Assembly: GCA_913058395.1 (NCBI GenBank)
Contig: CAJXQI010000002.1
Span: 64,001 to 128,000 of the forward strand
Direction: 5' to 3'
Origin: an uncultured Colwellia sp.
Lineage (GTDB): Bacteria; Pseudomonadota; Gammaproteobacteria; Enterobacterales; Alteromonadaceae
Length of the DNA stretch: 64,000 nucleotides
Below, one piece after another: positions 37,876-48,000 of the stretch. The notes under the pieces were generated by a model that was not told the DNA's origin, made no database searches, and saw nothing but the letters and a program-made list of their open reading frames with translations. The translations under genes and the position numbers were made by a program. The stretch's first letter is position 1. Every line of letters begins with the position of its first letter.

Positions 37876-38991
37876 TTAAAATTCGTCTTCTGACGATTCA
37901 CTCCTTGACGCTTCACTGTTTGACGTGATTGCCGCTTGACCTTGACTAGCATTTTGGTTGTTATTACTTTCAATTAACGCCAATAGTTGATCTTTTAAAT
38001 TTGGTGGCACTTTGAAGATAGTAATACTTTCATTCGCCGGGTTATAAACAACGTCTTGCCCAAAGTGACTACGTTCGAAACTCAAACTAATACCATTACC
38101 GTAACCGGCATATTTAGTCACTTTATTAACTACTGCTTGGTCATGAGGGAATGATTCTTCAATTGGGTATGATTGCTCTTGGCAGAATTTATAAAAGTCA
38201 GAGCCACTTTCTTCTGACTTAATAACATTAGCGACTTCTTGTAACGAAACATCTTGAGCTGATTCTTTTTGCTCTTTACAGTAACTTAATAGCTCTTTGC
38301 GCGTTTCCTGTTTTTCGTTGGCATCAAATTGATTAACCGCTACATAGTCTTCAACCGCTTGTACTAAAGTTTGTGTTTGTTCTTTCGAATTTAAGCCTTC
38401 TTCACAACTTAAAAAATCTAAGAAAAAGTCAGACACTTTTCGGCCTGCTCTGCCCTTAATAAAAGAAATATAACGGTTACCTTCAGCATTATCTTGATAA
38501 TCAAATAAATCAATACGAGCAGCTAATTGCAGCTTACTGGTATCAAGGTGTTGATCGGCAGAGATATTCAGTTCACCGTCAACTGAGTAATGCTCAGAAA
38601 TAGGAATAACGGCAGCTAATAAATAACGACCGCCCATATATTCATAATGACAAATAATTAAGTAACCGGTTTCGGCTAAGTCGTACTTTTCAATTTCATT
38701 TTTAAGTAAGTTAGCGGCTTGGCTGCTAAATTGGTAAAAACTTTGTACGTCGCCTAGGTAACTTTCCATGATGTCAACGAAACGGGCGCTTTCACCTTCT
38801 GCCGGCATAGAAGAGAAATGACCGTATGCTTTACTGCCTTTGCTGTTATAAATTTTGTGTAATGCATCAACAAAATTTTCTATTTTGCTGCTAGCCGCAA
38901 CATTTTCAGGACCTAACCTGAGTACAACTTCACCAGTTTCTTCTTTTTTAGTTAAAAAATGCAGTGCAATGTTCGAAATAATTAAGCTCAT
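37876..38991 (-). CDS. ndpA: Nucleoid-associated protein NdpA (YejK)
   Basis: A 371-residue protein of the 37-kDa nucleoid-associated family; E. coli YejK has 335. N-terminal I-I-S-N-I-A-L-H-F-L and the middle I-S-F-I-K-G-R-A-G-R-K-V-S-D-F-F-L-D-F-L-S-C are family hallmarks. It binds DNA and also contacts topoisomerases in E. coli studies. The last 40 residues are a Ser/Gln/Asn/Glu-rich tail. It is divergent from yejL, keeping the yejK-yejL-yejM layout. Confidence 0.93.
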   Translation of the reverse strand: MSLIISNIALHFLTKKEETGEVVLRLGPENVAASSKIENFVDALHKIYNSKGSKAYGHFSSMPAEGESARFVDIMESYLGDVQSFYQFSSQAANLLKNEIEKYDLAETGYLIICHYEYMGGRYLLAAVIPISEHYSVDGELNISADQHLDTSKLQLAARIDLFDYQDNAEGNRYISFIKGRAGRKVSDFFLDFLSCEEGLNSKEQTQTLVQAVEDYVAVNQFDANEKQETRKELLSYCKEQKESAQDVSLQEVANVIKSEESGSDFYKFCQEQSYPIEESFPHDQAVVNKVTKYAGYGNGISLSFERSHFGQDVVYNPANESITIFKVPPNLKDQLLALIESNNNQNASQGQAAITSNSEASRSESSEDEF

Positions 38992-39071
38992 AGATAAAGG
39001 TCAGTATTATATTGTTCGGGCATTTGATAAACTTAACATTAGTTTATTCAATTACCAATTAAGTGTTTAAG

Positions 39072-39293
39072 ATGCCTATTGTATCCAAGTATTCCAACGA
39101 ACGTGTAGAAAAAATTATCCAAGATTTGCATGATGTACTCGTAAATGAGTCTGCAACCCCTGATCTAGCGCTGATGTGCCTAGGAAATACCCTGACAGAA
39201 ATTATTAATAATAATGTGCCAGAATCAAGACGTGAAGCAATAGTAGACAATTTTACCAGTGCATTAAAACAATCGGTACAAAAATCTAAATAA
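39072..39293 (+). CDS. yejL: YejL, DUF1414 family protein
   Basis: A 73-residue cytosolic protein of the UPF0352/DUF1414 family. The ATG at 39072 gives the family start M-P-I-V-S-K-Y-S; the in-frame GTG three codons earlier is less likely. The core [12 protein letters not shown] is conserved with E. coli YejL. Function unknown. It is followed after 138 nt by the yejM/lapC homologue, as in E. coli. Confidence 0.92.
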   Translation: MPIVSKYSNERVEKIIQDLHDVLVNESATPDLALMCLGNTLTEIINNNVPESRREAIVDNFTSALKQSVQKSK

Positions 39294-39431
39294 AACTTCT
39301 CCCTGTGAACATTACAAATGGTGTTTTTTAAACGAATAAAAAGCACAATTTGAATGATTACGGCGATATAAGTATTATCTAGTATTAGAAAGCGACAAAA
39401 ATAAACAATAATAAGAGAATTTAACGACGCA

Positions 39432-41120
39432 ATGGTTTCATTTGAATCAAAACCCTATAGTAAGCGCCTATTACAGCTCGTTAGTTGGAGCCACTGGTTT
39501 ACATTTTTCAACATAATTGCCGCAATTTTATTGTCGTCAATTTATGTATTTAATGAAGCAATGCCCGAAACTTTACTCGGCCAAACTTATTTAGTCACTA
39601 CATGGCTAAGTCATATGGCCTTTTTAACCTTTATGAGCTTTGTGCTGATTTTATTCCCGATCACCATACTGTTCCCCCGTACACGCTTTATACGGGTTGT
39701 CGCTTCCATCATTTTTACCGCAGAATTATTACTGCTGTTACTCGACGCATTCATCTATTCGCGATTAGGGTATCATTTAAATATTTCCTCAAGTGCGCCA
39801 ATTCTAGAATTAATAACTAACGAAATTCAGCAAAACAGTCGAATTTTTTGGTTTGTTAGTTTAGTGCTTTGGTTAGTGATTTTATCATTCGAATTACTTG
39901 CTTCTAACTACGCCTGGAAACATCTTAAAGAATTACAAAAAACAATATTCGCCCGCTTTATTGTTGTGCCATTAGTCGTCTTCTTCTTCTTTAGTCATAT
40001 CGTGCACATTTGGGCAGATGCAAATTTAGAGTACGATGTATTACGCCAAGATACCGTCTTGCCATTATCGTACCCTTCAACAGCAAAAACCTTATTAACC
40101 AAGTACGGTATGTTTGACGAAGTTGACTATATTGCTCGTCGTACGAGCCCGTTAGCTTTTACAGACGTCATGCCAAAATACCCGACTTACCAAGGACAAT
40201 GCCCGAACGACTCAGCATTAAAGCAGTCAGTATTTATGGTATTAACTGACGATACGCTTACCAGCCAACAATTAGAGAAAATTAAGCAAAGAGTCAAGCG
40301 TGGCAAGCTTTCGCTTGATAACCACATAGATAACGCGTTACCAAAAGATGCATGGTTCAACCTCTTTTATAGCTTACCAAGTATCTATAAAACTGATGTC
40401 TTAGCACAAAATACTCAACCGCTTTTACTGCAAATAATTGAAAAGAAAAACTTGGCAAAATCATTTACTGTTATTGGCGAAGAAGCTAACGCGAGCAGTG
40501 AAACTGAGCTATCAAATCTGATCACAACACTCTTTCCTGAATCTAATAAATTAAACGATATTTCAAGTTTAATTTTTGCTGACAAATTAAATAGTCGAGC
40601 ACCTGGCTTACATGTATTTTATTTCAAAGGTCAAAACAGTTATCAATTTGAATTGTTTTTAGATGCGTTAATGTCAGCACAAAATAAAAAACAACAAAAA
40701 GATATTCTTTGGATCAGCTCTATTGGCAACCAAACAACAGATACAAGTTTATCGACAAAGCCCGCCTTGTTGATACTTCCTGAAAGTAAGAACAAGTCAG
40801 TAAATAAATTAACCAGTCATATGGACATGCAGCCTACTCTAATTAAGCGTTGGTTAGATTGTGATATCGATGTGAAGCATTATAGTAATGGTGTTGATAT
40901 TAAGCGTTTAAAGAAAGACCGTATTATTGCTAACACCATGGATGATGGTGTTGTGGTGTTCAATAAAGACAAGTCGATGTTTGTTGACCAAAATGGTAAC
41001 TTTCAAAGCTACTCAATACAGCTTGCCGCCCCTATTACTGCAAAAGCCGACTTTCCATTAATGATTGATGGCGTAAATTTCATTAAGCAATTTAGCGAAC
41101 AAGTAAATAAAGGACAATAA
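39432..41120 (+). CDS. lapC: LapC/YejM (PbgA)-like inner-membrane regulator of LPS synthesis
   Basis: A 562-residue DUF3413 protein. Five transmembrane helices lie in roughly the first 190 residues (F-F-N-I-I-A-A-I, F-M-S-F-V-L-I-L-F, L-L-L-L-L-D-A-F-I-Y), followed by a periplasmic sulfatase-like domain. Identity with YejM rests on the membrane domain and on synteny with ndpA, yejL and tRNA-Pro. In E. coli LapC senses periplasmic LPS and restrains LapB-FtsH degradation of LpxC. The periplasmic domain here is quite divergent and I find none of the metal-binding residues of true sulfatases. Confidence 0.85.
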   Translation: MVSFESKPYSKRLLQLVSWSHWFTFFNIIAAILLSSIYVFNEAMPETLLGQTYLVTTWLSHMAFLTFMSFVLILFPITILFPRTRFIRVVASIIFTAELLLLLLDAFIYSRLGYHLNISSSAPILELITNEIQQNSRIFWFVSLVLWLVILSFELLASNYAWKHLKELQKTIFARFIVVPLVVFFFFSHIVHIWADANLEYDVLRQDTVLPLSYPSTAKTLLTKYGMFDEVDYIARRTSPLAFTDVMPKYPTYQGQCPNDSALKQSVFMVLTDDTLTSQQLEKIKQRVKRGKLSLDNHIDNALPKDAWFNLFYSLPSIYKTDVLAQNTQPLLLQIIEKKNLAKSFTVIGEEANASSETELSNLITTLFPESNKLNDISSLIFADKLNSRAPGLHVFYFKGQNSYQFELFLDALMSAQNKKQQKDILWISSIGNQTTDTSLSTKPALLILPESKNKSVNKLTSHMDMQPTLIKRWLDCDIDVKHYSNGVDIKRLKKDRIIANTMDDGVVVFNKDKSMFVDQNGNFQSYSIQLAAPITAKADFPLMIDGVNFIKQFSEQVNKGQ

Positions 41121-41132
41121 TTAGTCACTTAC

Positions 41133-41170
41133 ATGCAATTAAATGCTTTTTACATCGCATTTAATTGCAT
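41133..41170. repeat. 14-bp inverted repeat between lapC and tRNA-Pro
   Basis: ATGCAATTAAATGC (41133-41146) and GCATTTAATTGCAT (41157-41170), perfect, 10-nt loop TTTTTACATC. It begins 12 nt after the lapC stop. No T tract follows the second arm. Confidence 0.6.
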
Positions 41171-41230
41171 TCAGTTCGTAAACCATTAATATAACTGAGG
41201 TAAGCTTTTCTCCCCATTAAGTTTACGTTT

Positions 41231-41307
41231 CGGGGTATAGCGCAGCTTGGTAGCGCGTGCGTCTGGGGGACGTGAGGTCGCAAGTTCGAATCTTGCTACT
41301 CCGACCA
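41231..41307 (+). tRNA. tRNA-Pro (anticodon GGG)
   Basis: A 77-nt cloverleaf with encoded CCA. Acceptor CGGGGTA pairs with TACTCCG (one G-T); D arm AGCGCAGCTTGGTAGCGC; anticodon stem TGCGT/ACGTG with loop CTGGGGG, giving anticodon GGG; T arm GCAAG-TTCGAAT-CTTGC. The first pair C1-G72 and the overall sequence match bacterial tRNA-Pro. It follows the lapC homologue, as proL follows yejM in E. coli, and has its own terminator. Confidence 0.95.
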
Positions 41308-41318
41308 TATAAAAATAG

Positions 41319-41345
41319 AAAACCTTGTTTTTACAAGGTTTTTTT
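41319..41345 (+). terminator. Terminator of tRNA-Pro
   Basis: AAACCTTGT (41320-41328) and ACAAGGTTT (41333-41341), 4-nt loop, followed by a T-run to 41345, 13 nt after the tRNA. Confidence 0.92.
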
Positions 41346-41945
41346 ATTTCTTCAATATTAGTAATACTTACATAATAAACTCTATTGCATCTATATCGCA
41401 TTTAATAAAAAGAACATGGATTGATTCTATATCTTTGTAGTAAATGCCTTTTGTTAGTTTTACTTTATGTGAATAACTCAATTTTCACTTTATGCCTAAT
41501 AGAAGAAAATAATTAAATTTCCAATATTATTGGTACTTTTCCATAGCCTCAAAAAAATTACAAAAAGAAACCCAAGCGTTACAAAAATAAACATCTTTAT
41601 AGTTCCTAACATTATGAAGATATGGGATATTAACGTGAATAAAAACAGTTATTAAATATGGATATTACTATATTTCTTCAGGAATAAGTGATTATAAGCA
41701 AGGAAAGCTATGCAGTATGTTCTCAATAGAAATACCAACGAATACTCGGATATAACACCCTTTTCACTGATGTAGCAACATACTTATATTTAACACGATA
41801 TCGTCTATCGCATTCTTATATTACATACAGTCATTTTAAGCTGTTCAATAGAAGAAAATACCGTTTTTCTGCTTTCTACTCTACGAAAACTACCATTTCA
41901 TAAAAAGAGCATTAGATGACAACTACGTACGAAAGAATAACGTAA
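41346..41945. other. 600-nt gene-free region after tRNA-Pro
   Basis: No ORF with a plausible ribosome binding site is seen on either strand, and the sequence is very A+T-rich. I found no copy of the tRNA 3' end, no integrase remnant and no strong hairpin. It probably contains the promoter of the STAS-like gene at 41946. Confidence 0.4.
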
Positions 41946-42317
41946 ATGGCCTATTCAATAATATGGGATATAAAATCTGTTTGTATTGACTACTTTGGTG
42001 AAGTTGATAACGAGAATATAAAAAGTGCGCATTATGAAGTAAATAATGATGAACGCTTTTATGATTGTTCGCACTTAATCCTCGACATAGCTAAATGCGA
42101 TATGAGTAAGGTTGATGTATCTGAACTGATAGAAGTGGCTGGGCTTGACCTGGGGGGGTTAATAGTTCGTAAATCATTTAAAATAGCGATGATAGCAATC
42201 CAACCTGATAAATTAGAAATAGCACATAGCTATATAGATTTTTTCAACAAATATGCATATAAAATTAATGTCTTTAATTCCATTGATAGTGCTAATTCAT
42301 GGCTAAATAGAATTTAG
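41946..42317 (+). CDS. STAS/SpoIIAA-like protein
   Basis: A 123-residue soluble protein. The pattern of alternating strands and helices, with an N-terminal I-I-W-D-I-K-S-V-C-I-D-Y-F-G-E-V, a central H-L-I-L-D-I-A-K-C-D and I-A-M-I-A-I-Q-P-D, resembles small SpoIIAA-like (STAS) proteins that are common and uncharacterised in Vibrio and Shewanella. The role is unknown. It stands alone on the plus strand in a group of minus-strand small genes, with a 600-nt empty region before it. The family call rests on remembered similarity. Confidence 0.7.
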   Translation: MAYSIIWDIKSVCIDYFGEVDNENIKSAHYEVNNDERFYDCSHLILDIAKCDMSKVDVSELIEVAGLDLGGLIVRKSFKIAMIAIQPDKLEIAHSYIDFFNKYAYKINVFNSIDSANSWLNRI

Positions 42318-42397
42318 AGGCAAATAATAGAAAGTTAAAGTTGGCTAATCAGGGGCAAAAAACTATTTTTGTTCTACTTGAACAAGCTTCATAAATT

Positions 42398-42847
42398 TCA
42401 CTCTATCACTTTAAATTCACTAACCTCATAAAAGCATTCATCATCAATAACATCTTTGCGCCAATCAACCTCAATAACTTGCGGAAAAGCATACTTGGGG
42501 TGATATGTAATTTTGATTCTAGCAGCTTCAAATAAACCTTTATTGGCTGCTTTAAACACGTCACTAATGACTAACTCACTGTCATATTCATCTACTTTTT
42601 CAAACAGTGCGACACCATTTACAACGAGTACTTTTGAAGATGCGACAAACATACAGCCTTGACGAACCACATAGCTGTATTTTTCAGGCTCTCCCTGCAA
42701 CCAAGTAGTTAAATTGTGCGCTAACTTATCATGTGCTTGAGAGTTAACAGATTGATACTTAATCCCCCAAAAACTGAATAGAAGAACAATCACTGTTCCC
42801 AATATAAAAAATACTGCATAAGGGTTACGGGTATCAAATATTTGCAT
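42398..42847 (-). CDS. DUF6174-like membrane-anchored protein
   Basis: A 149-residue protein with one N-terminal membrane helix (residues 11-28) and a periplasmic domain. The C-terminal region Y-H-P-K-Y-A-F-P-Q-V-I-E-V-D and D-D-E-C-F-Y-E-V-S-E-F follows the DUF6174 pattern (YxPxYGYPxxIxxD ... DDExxYxVxxF). These domains are usually in lipoproteins or secreted proteins of unknown function. It is convergent with the STAS-like gene. First of several minus-strand small genes on this side of putA. Confidence 0.72.
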   Translation of the reverse strand: MQIFDTRNPYAVFFILGTVIVLLFSFWGIKYQSVNSQAHDKLAHNLTTWLQGEPEKYSYVVRQGCMFVASSKVLVVNGVALFEKVDEYDSELVISDVFKAANKGLFEAARIKITYHPKYAFPQVIEVDWRKDVIDDECFYEVSEFKVIE

Positions 42848-42945
42848 AAAACGCTAATACCTCATTTAAAGCGGTGAAAAAATTATTTACTAGGTATATA
42901 AATAAGTAAAAACAAAAGCTGTAACCGTATCGCTCTAAACTATTA

Positions 42946-43245
42946 TCAGATATCTTTATCAAATGGCTTCAATTCTTTTTGATCACACAAGAAATCAGAA
43001 GGTTTTTGCTTTTTATTTATACTAGGTACACTCTTAAAAATATCAATAAGAACAATACCTAAGAGAACTATAGAAATCAAACATGTGATAGCAGTACCAA
43101 TATTCAAGTCAGGCTCTAGATGTTGATGGGCTAAATTCTTCACAAATACGTTTGGAGCTCCTTCAATCATCGTAATCAAAAAAAAGAAAACTCCTAGCAA
43201 TGAACATAAGATATTTTTTATGCTCCGAATAATCCTAAAGTTCAT
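42946..43245 (-). CDS. Hypothetical two-helix membrane protein
   Basis: A 99-residue ORF that I do not recognise. Two hydrophobic helices (about residues 10-28 and 47-70) flank a short loop containing A-H-Q-H-L-E-P-D; the charged tail has K-K-Q-K-P-S-D-F-L. Start ATG at 43243-43245; no strong SD seen. It lies between the DUF6174-like gene and another membrane protein on the same strand, with gaps of 100-140 nt, so an operon is not clear. Confidence 0.6.
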   Translation of the reverse strand: MNFRIIRSIKNILCSLLGVFFFLITMIEGAPNVFVKNLAHQHLEPDLNIGTAITCLISIVLLGIVLIDIFKSVPSINKKQKPSDFLCDQKELKPFDKDI

Positions 43246-43381
43246 ACAGATACCTTTTTACGCCTACCAACTAAATAATAGAATGATTAAGTTGACTAAT
43301 GTTGAACGGATTTAAAAAGAGTTTGATCAACTGTAATCGAAGAAAAACCAAGGCCTGTAGCGACCTTAATTCAAACTATCG

Positions 43382-43819
43382 TTATATATTACTATTAGCA
43401 AAACCTTGGTTTATTTTATATTGCATATATATCACATGAAATATTGACGTAATAAATGGGTTTAACCAAAGCTTGTCGCCTTTATTGGCGCCTATAATTA
43501 CATTAATACGATTACGTACCATAATTATCCACATTACGTCGAAAATGCTAGAGATAAGATGAATACCAATTGAGCTTTTCAAAATATCAGGTTCATGAAA
43601 ATTAATTAAGCTATAAGTTAGACTACCTAATGAGATAATAAATAAAACTATGGTTGTATAAACAAATAATTTAGATATTTTTAGCTCTGTATGTCGATTG
43701 ATTTGGTTCGAAAAACGATAAAGCATATACATTAAATATGAACCTATAGTTAATATGCAAAGCGCTGAAGTCTTTATTACTGAATCAACCTCAAATATGC
43801 TGGTAAGTCCCTTTTCCAT
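43382..43819 (-). CDS. Hypothetical four-helix membrane protein
   Basis: A 145-residue ORF with four hydrophobic segments (about residues 17-35, 49-70, 83-103 and 118-136). The end, F-I-T-S-I-F-H-V-I-Y-M-Q-Y-K-I-N-Q, resembles small DUF4234-like membrane proteins, but I am not sure of the family. No function can be given. Its neighbours are also small membrane proteins on the same strand. Confidence 0.6.
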   Translation of the reverse strand: MEKGLTSIFEVDSVIKTSALCILTIGSYLMYMLYRFSNQINRHTELKISKLFVYTTIVLFIISLGSLTYSLINFHEPDILKSSIGIHLISSIFDVMWIIMVRNRINVIIGANKGDKLWLNPFITSIFHVIYMQYKINQGFANSNI

Positions 43820-43942
43820 TTATTATCCGTAATTAAAAATTACGCTAAAATATTAATAATTAAGCTAGTTACAAAGAAGAAAGTAATGGTTCGCTACAAT
43901 CGTAGGCAATGGCAAACCATTATTTTACGTTTAAATAATTTA

Positions 43943-44296
43943 TTATGAATTGTACGGTTTATTAGACGTTATTTTTGCAAAGCCTTTAATTAACTTATAA
44001 ACAGACCAGAACCAAACCGCTAGTAAGATAAAATATCCAATAATAAAAAAGATCAGAAAAGCCCCAATAATTGATAACAATAACCCCCACCAGAAAATCT
44101 TAATTATATTTGAATAATGATCCTCAAACAGAGTACCGATCGCATCATCTTTCTTAACCATTGCCCAAATGGCACCAATTATCCAAAATATTCCAGTAAA
44201 AAGACCTATGCCCATAAAAGCATAAGCGATAAGCGCATTTGTTTTTGCGGCATCATCTTCATTCGATAAGCAAATTGTTCTTTCTAGATCTGACAT
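43943..44296 (-). CDS. DUF4870-like small membrane protein
   Basis: A 117-residue protein with a hydrophilic N terminus and three hydrophobic segments (about residues 22-45, 64-84 and 86-105). A-L-I-A-Y-A-F-M-G-I-G-L-F-T-G-I-F-W-I-I-G followed by D-D-A-I-G-T-L-F-E-D-H-Y resembles the Tic20/DUF4870 layout, where a helical pair and a short amphipathic loop recur. Role unknown. ATG at 44294-44296. Confidence 0.68.
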   Translation of the reverse strand: MSDLERTICLSNEDDAAKTNALIAYAFMGIGLFTGIFWIIGAIWAMVKKDDAIGTLFEDHYSNIIKIFWWGLLLSIIGAFLIFFIIGYFILLAVWFWSVYKLIKGFAKITSNKPYNS

Positions 44297-44376
44297 CTAT
44301 ACATCCTTGGTATTATTGATTAATAAAAATTCATAACGCCCCATTAAAAGGCTTTTAAATTTGAAAAGAAACAGAG

Positions 44377-44817
44377 CTAATCTCCACCGCCGCCGCTATC
44401 TGCGCCGCCACCACTGTAGCTACTATCGCCTGAAGTATTAAAACTATCATTAGTTGAGCTGCCAAATGAGCTAGATTCAGACTTCGCAGATTCTACTAAT
44501 AAGGTTGAGAAAGAAAAATCTTCTGAATTATTAAATACGGTATTTGAAATTTCACCACGCATACTTCCATAGTTACACGTTTCAGCTAAATTTTCGTGAA
44601 TATCATTAAACTCTTCTGAGGAACAATACATTGCGTAAGCATAACAATTATCGGTGACAGCTATGCCTCCACCGCCAACGAGACGCTTCCGTTTTAAAGC
44701 AGCATCAACTTGCTCTTTTGAGTAATGCTTTTGATATGCATAGTTTTCCTTTAAGTCCTGCGGTAATTTTTTAGCATATTTCTTTATTTTTTGTTTTTTG
44801 AAAAATTCTTTAAACAT
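44377..44817 (-). CDS. DUF6559-like protein with Gly/Ser-rich tail
   Basis: A 146-residue soluble protein. Residues 1-100 contain a basic start (K-K-Q-K-I-K-K-Y-A-K-K-L-P), a Y-S-K-E-Q-V-D-A-A-L segment, and N-C-Y-A-Y-A-M-Y-C-S-S-E-E-F, which resembles the DUF6559 family as I remember it. The last 45 residues are Ser-rich and end in G-G-G-A-D-S-G-G-G-G-D, a low-complexity tail. An SD (GGAAG) precedes the ATG. Function unknown. It is the first gene of the minus-strand small-gene group. Confidence 0.68.
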   Translation of the reverse strand: MFKEFFKKQKIKKYAKKLPQDLKENYAYQKHYSKEQVDAALKRKRLVGGGGIAVTDNCYAYAMYCSSEEFNDIHENLAETCNYGSMRGEISNTVFNNSEDFSFSTLLVESAKSESSSFGSSTNDSFNTSGDSSYSGGGADSGGGGD

Positions 44818-45018
44818 ATACAGCCTTCCTTGAGCCTTTTAACTTTACATTAGTGAAACTCACCAGTAATTCTTATTACATAATATTCCATAATTACAAT
44901 CAATTAGAAAGATAAATTAGTCATTGTTCAGCGCTTTTGGATATTACAGAGCAGTCAAATATTCGTTTAAGCAAGTAAATTTAATGGTTTGAATTAATAT
45001 AACAATGCCCTAGATACT

Positions 45019-45051
45019 AAAAAGCCGAGTATCTTACGACACTCGGCTTTT
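45019..45051 (-). terminator. Intrinsic terminator of putA
   Basis: AAAAGCCGAGT (45020-45030) and ACTCGGCTTTT (45041-45051) form 11 bp with a 10-nt loop; T tract on the minus strand, 27 nt after the putA stop. Confidence 0.9.
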
Positions 45052-45077
45052 ATTAAGTTCTAGCGTTTAGCAAACCG

Positions 45078-48000
45078 TTAGTCTTCTTCCACCAACGTCA
45101 TCAATGATGTGTTACCACCAGATGCCGTGGTATCAATACTAATGGTTTTTTCAGTTAATAAACGCTGAATTAAGTTGTCCATATATTCAGAGCTGATCAC
45201 TGGCAATATCGCACCTTGACGTTGAGCTAATTTTTCACTGATGTAGTGCTTACGATCACAGTGACTATCAACAACAACACCCGATAACTTTGGATGTGCC
45301 AACATAGTTGATAAGTGACGTAGTCTTGCTACTTGGAAGACATTTTTATCTTCGCCGGTAGCAATAAACTTATCTCTAAATGCCAACGCTTCATCATAGA
45401 ATAAGTCAGAAACCACAGTAACAACGGTATTACCTGTTGCTAATGCCGTCACAATTGACAGTACCCAAAAGTGAAAAGTTGAATTTTTATCACCGAAAGA
45501 AATAACATTACCGCGGTTTTCTAGGTATATGATATTAGATTCACCTGTCGGCCCAGGTAATACTTTCGGTTTTTTCAAACGCTTTTCAATATCAATTAAT
45601 TGCGAACGAGCTGCCGTTAACGTAAGGCTTAAATCATCAGCTAAGTCGTCAACAATATCAACGTGAGCAATTTTCGCTAGCAACTGACGCACACTAGAAA
45701 TACGTGTATTTAGGTCAGCTAAGCGCCAGTTTTTCTCTGCATTATTAGCATTGTTCATCATTGTTATTGCTTCAGAGCGTGACTTTTCATCACATTCTAA
45801 TGCCTCTAAATGTGAAGATTGCAAGTTAAACTGCTCAGCATCTGGCGTGGCTTTCTCTTTAACTAATCGTGTTAAGTAATTCGGACCACCGGCTTTAGGA
45901 CCAGTACCCGAAAGGCCACGACCACCAAAAGGTTGCACACCAACTACCGCGCCAATCATATTACGATTGATATAAACATTACCCGCACGTGAAAGTTTAG
46001 CTAAATCAAAGGCGCGGTGTTCAATACGCGTATGAATACCCATCGTTAAACCAAAACCAGTACTGTTAATTTTATCAACAACTTGCTCTATTTCACTGCC
46101 TTTAAAACGCACTACGTGAACACAAGGGCCAAATACTTCTTGTTTTAAAACACTAATATCACTGATTTCATATAAACGCGGCGCAAAGAAGAAGTGCTCA
46201 TTACCTGCTACTTCCTCTGAGACTTCACATTGATACAATAATTTGCCATTGGTTTTCATATACTCACTGTGAGCATTTAATGCACCTAGCGCTTTTTGAT
46301 CAATAACCGGGCCTACATCTGTGCTTAAGTACTCAGGATTACCAACATGTAATTCTGCTAATGCGCCTTTAAGCATGGTAATAACATTATCAGCGATATC
46401 TTCTTGCAAAAATAATACACGTAATGCGGAACAACGTTGACCTGCTGATTGGAAACCTGAAGAAATAACATCATCAACCACTTGCTCTGGTAAAGCAGTA
46501 GAGTCAACAACCATACAGTTTTGACCACCGGTTTCTGCAATCAAAGGTACTTGATCGCCACCACGTTCAGCCAAGGTTTGTGAAATAACAGTGCCAGTTT
46601 CAGTAGAACCGGTAAACATAACTGTTTGAATGCGTTCATCAGGAATAATCACGCGACCAACCTGACTACCTCTTGCAATAACTGCTTGCACAACGCCTTC
46701 AGGTAAACCAACTGACTTCATTAGTTCAATAGTACGTAAAGCGATTAAGCTCGTTTGCTCAGCTGGTTTTGCTAATACCGTGTTACCTGTAGCAATGGCC
46801 GCTGCAACTTGGCCTAAAAATATTGCTAATGGGAAGTTCCAAGGGCTAATACAAAGTACCACACCACGGGCTTCTAAACGCTCATCGCTTTCTAATTCAA
46901 TGGCACGCTCGGCATAGTAACGACAAAAGTCTACTGCTTCTCGTACTTCATCAATACCATCTTGCGCGATTTTACCTGCTTCTTTAATACATAACGCAAT
47001 TAGCTCGTCAGTATGACGTTCAAGAATATCAGCAACACGGCATAATAACTCTGCACGTTCTGATACCGGCGTTGTTGACCAAGTTGCAAATGCCGTTTGT
47101 GCTGTATCAATCATCGCCAGCATATCGTCTTTATCATGATGCTTATGAAAGCCGATAATTTCACTGTGGTTTGCAGGGTTCTTAACGGCGCTAGTACCTT
47201 CTGGTAACTCGCTTTCATTAAGTTGGTTGTCTTTAAACCAATTGTCTAATGACGCTTTTAACGGTGTAATGGCATTTACATCGGTTAAGTCTAGGCCTTT
47301 AGAGTTATCTCGGTCAGCGCCATTTTCGCCATAATATAAGGCGATAGGTTTAACAATTTGTTTATTATATTTTTCTTTTAAACGCTGAGTTCTCTCAACA
47401 GGATCTTCAAGTAAAGATTCAACTGGTTGAGTTTCATCAACAATGGCATTCACAAAAGAAGAGTTAGCACCATTTTCTAATAAACGACGTACTAAATAGG
47501 CTAATAAGTCTTCATGCTGGCCAACTGGCGCATATATGCGACATTGAATACGCTCATTAGTAACAATTTGGTCATATAATGAATCACCCATGCCGTGTAG
47601 ACACTGAAATTCAAAACCTTCTTTATCATCACCAGCAAGTTCAACAATTGTTGCCGCGGTGTAAGCGTTATGTGTTGCGAATTGCGGGTAGATAGTATCT
47701 CTATAATCTAATAATTTATTCGCACAAGCATGGTAAGAAACGTCAGTAGAAGACTTACGTGTAAACACTGGAAAGTGCTGATGACCATCTTTTTGCGCGT
47801 TTTTAATTTCGCTGTCCCAATAAGCGCCTTTTACTAAACGCACCATCATTTTTCTATCAACACGAAGCGTTAACTCACGTAACCAGTCAACCACAAAAAT
47901 TGCACGTTTTTGGTAAGCTTGTAGTGCAATACCAAAGCCGTTCCAGCCTGTTAAATCATCATCACTGAATACCGCTTCAATAACATCTAGCGAGATATCT

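Noticed and set aside
41231-45060. tRNA-Pro as attachment site of an integrative element
   Set aside because: No integrase gene, no repeat of the tRNA 3' end, and the lapC-tRNA-Pro order is the same as in E. coli.
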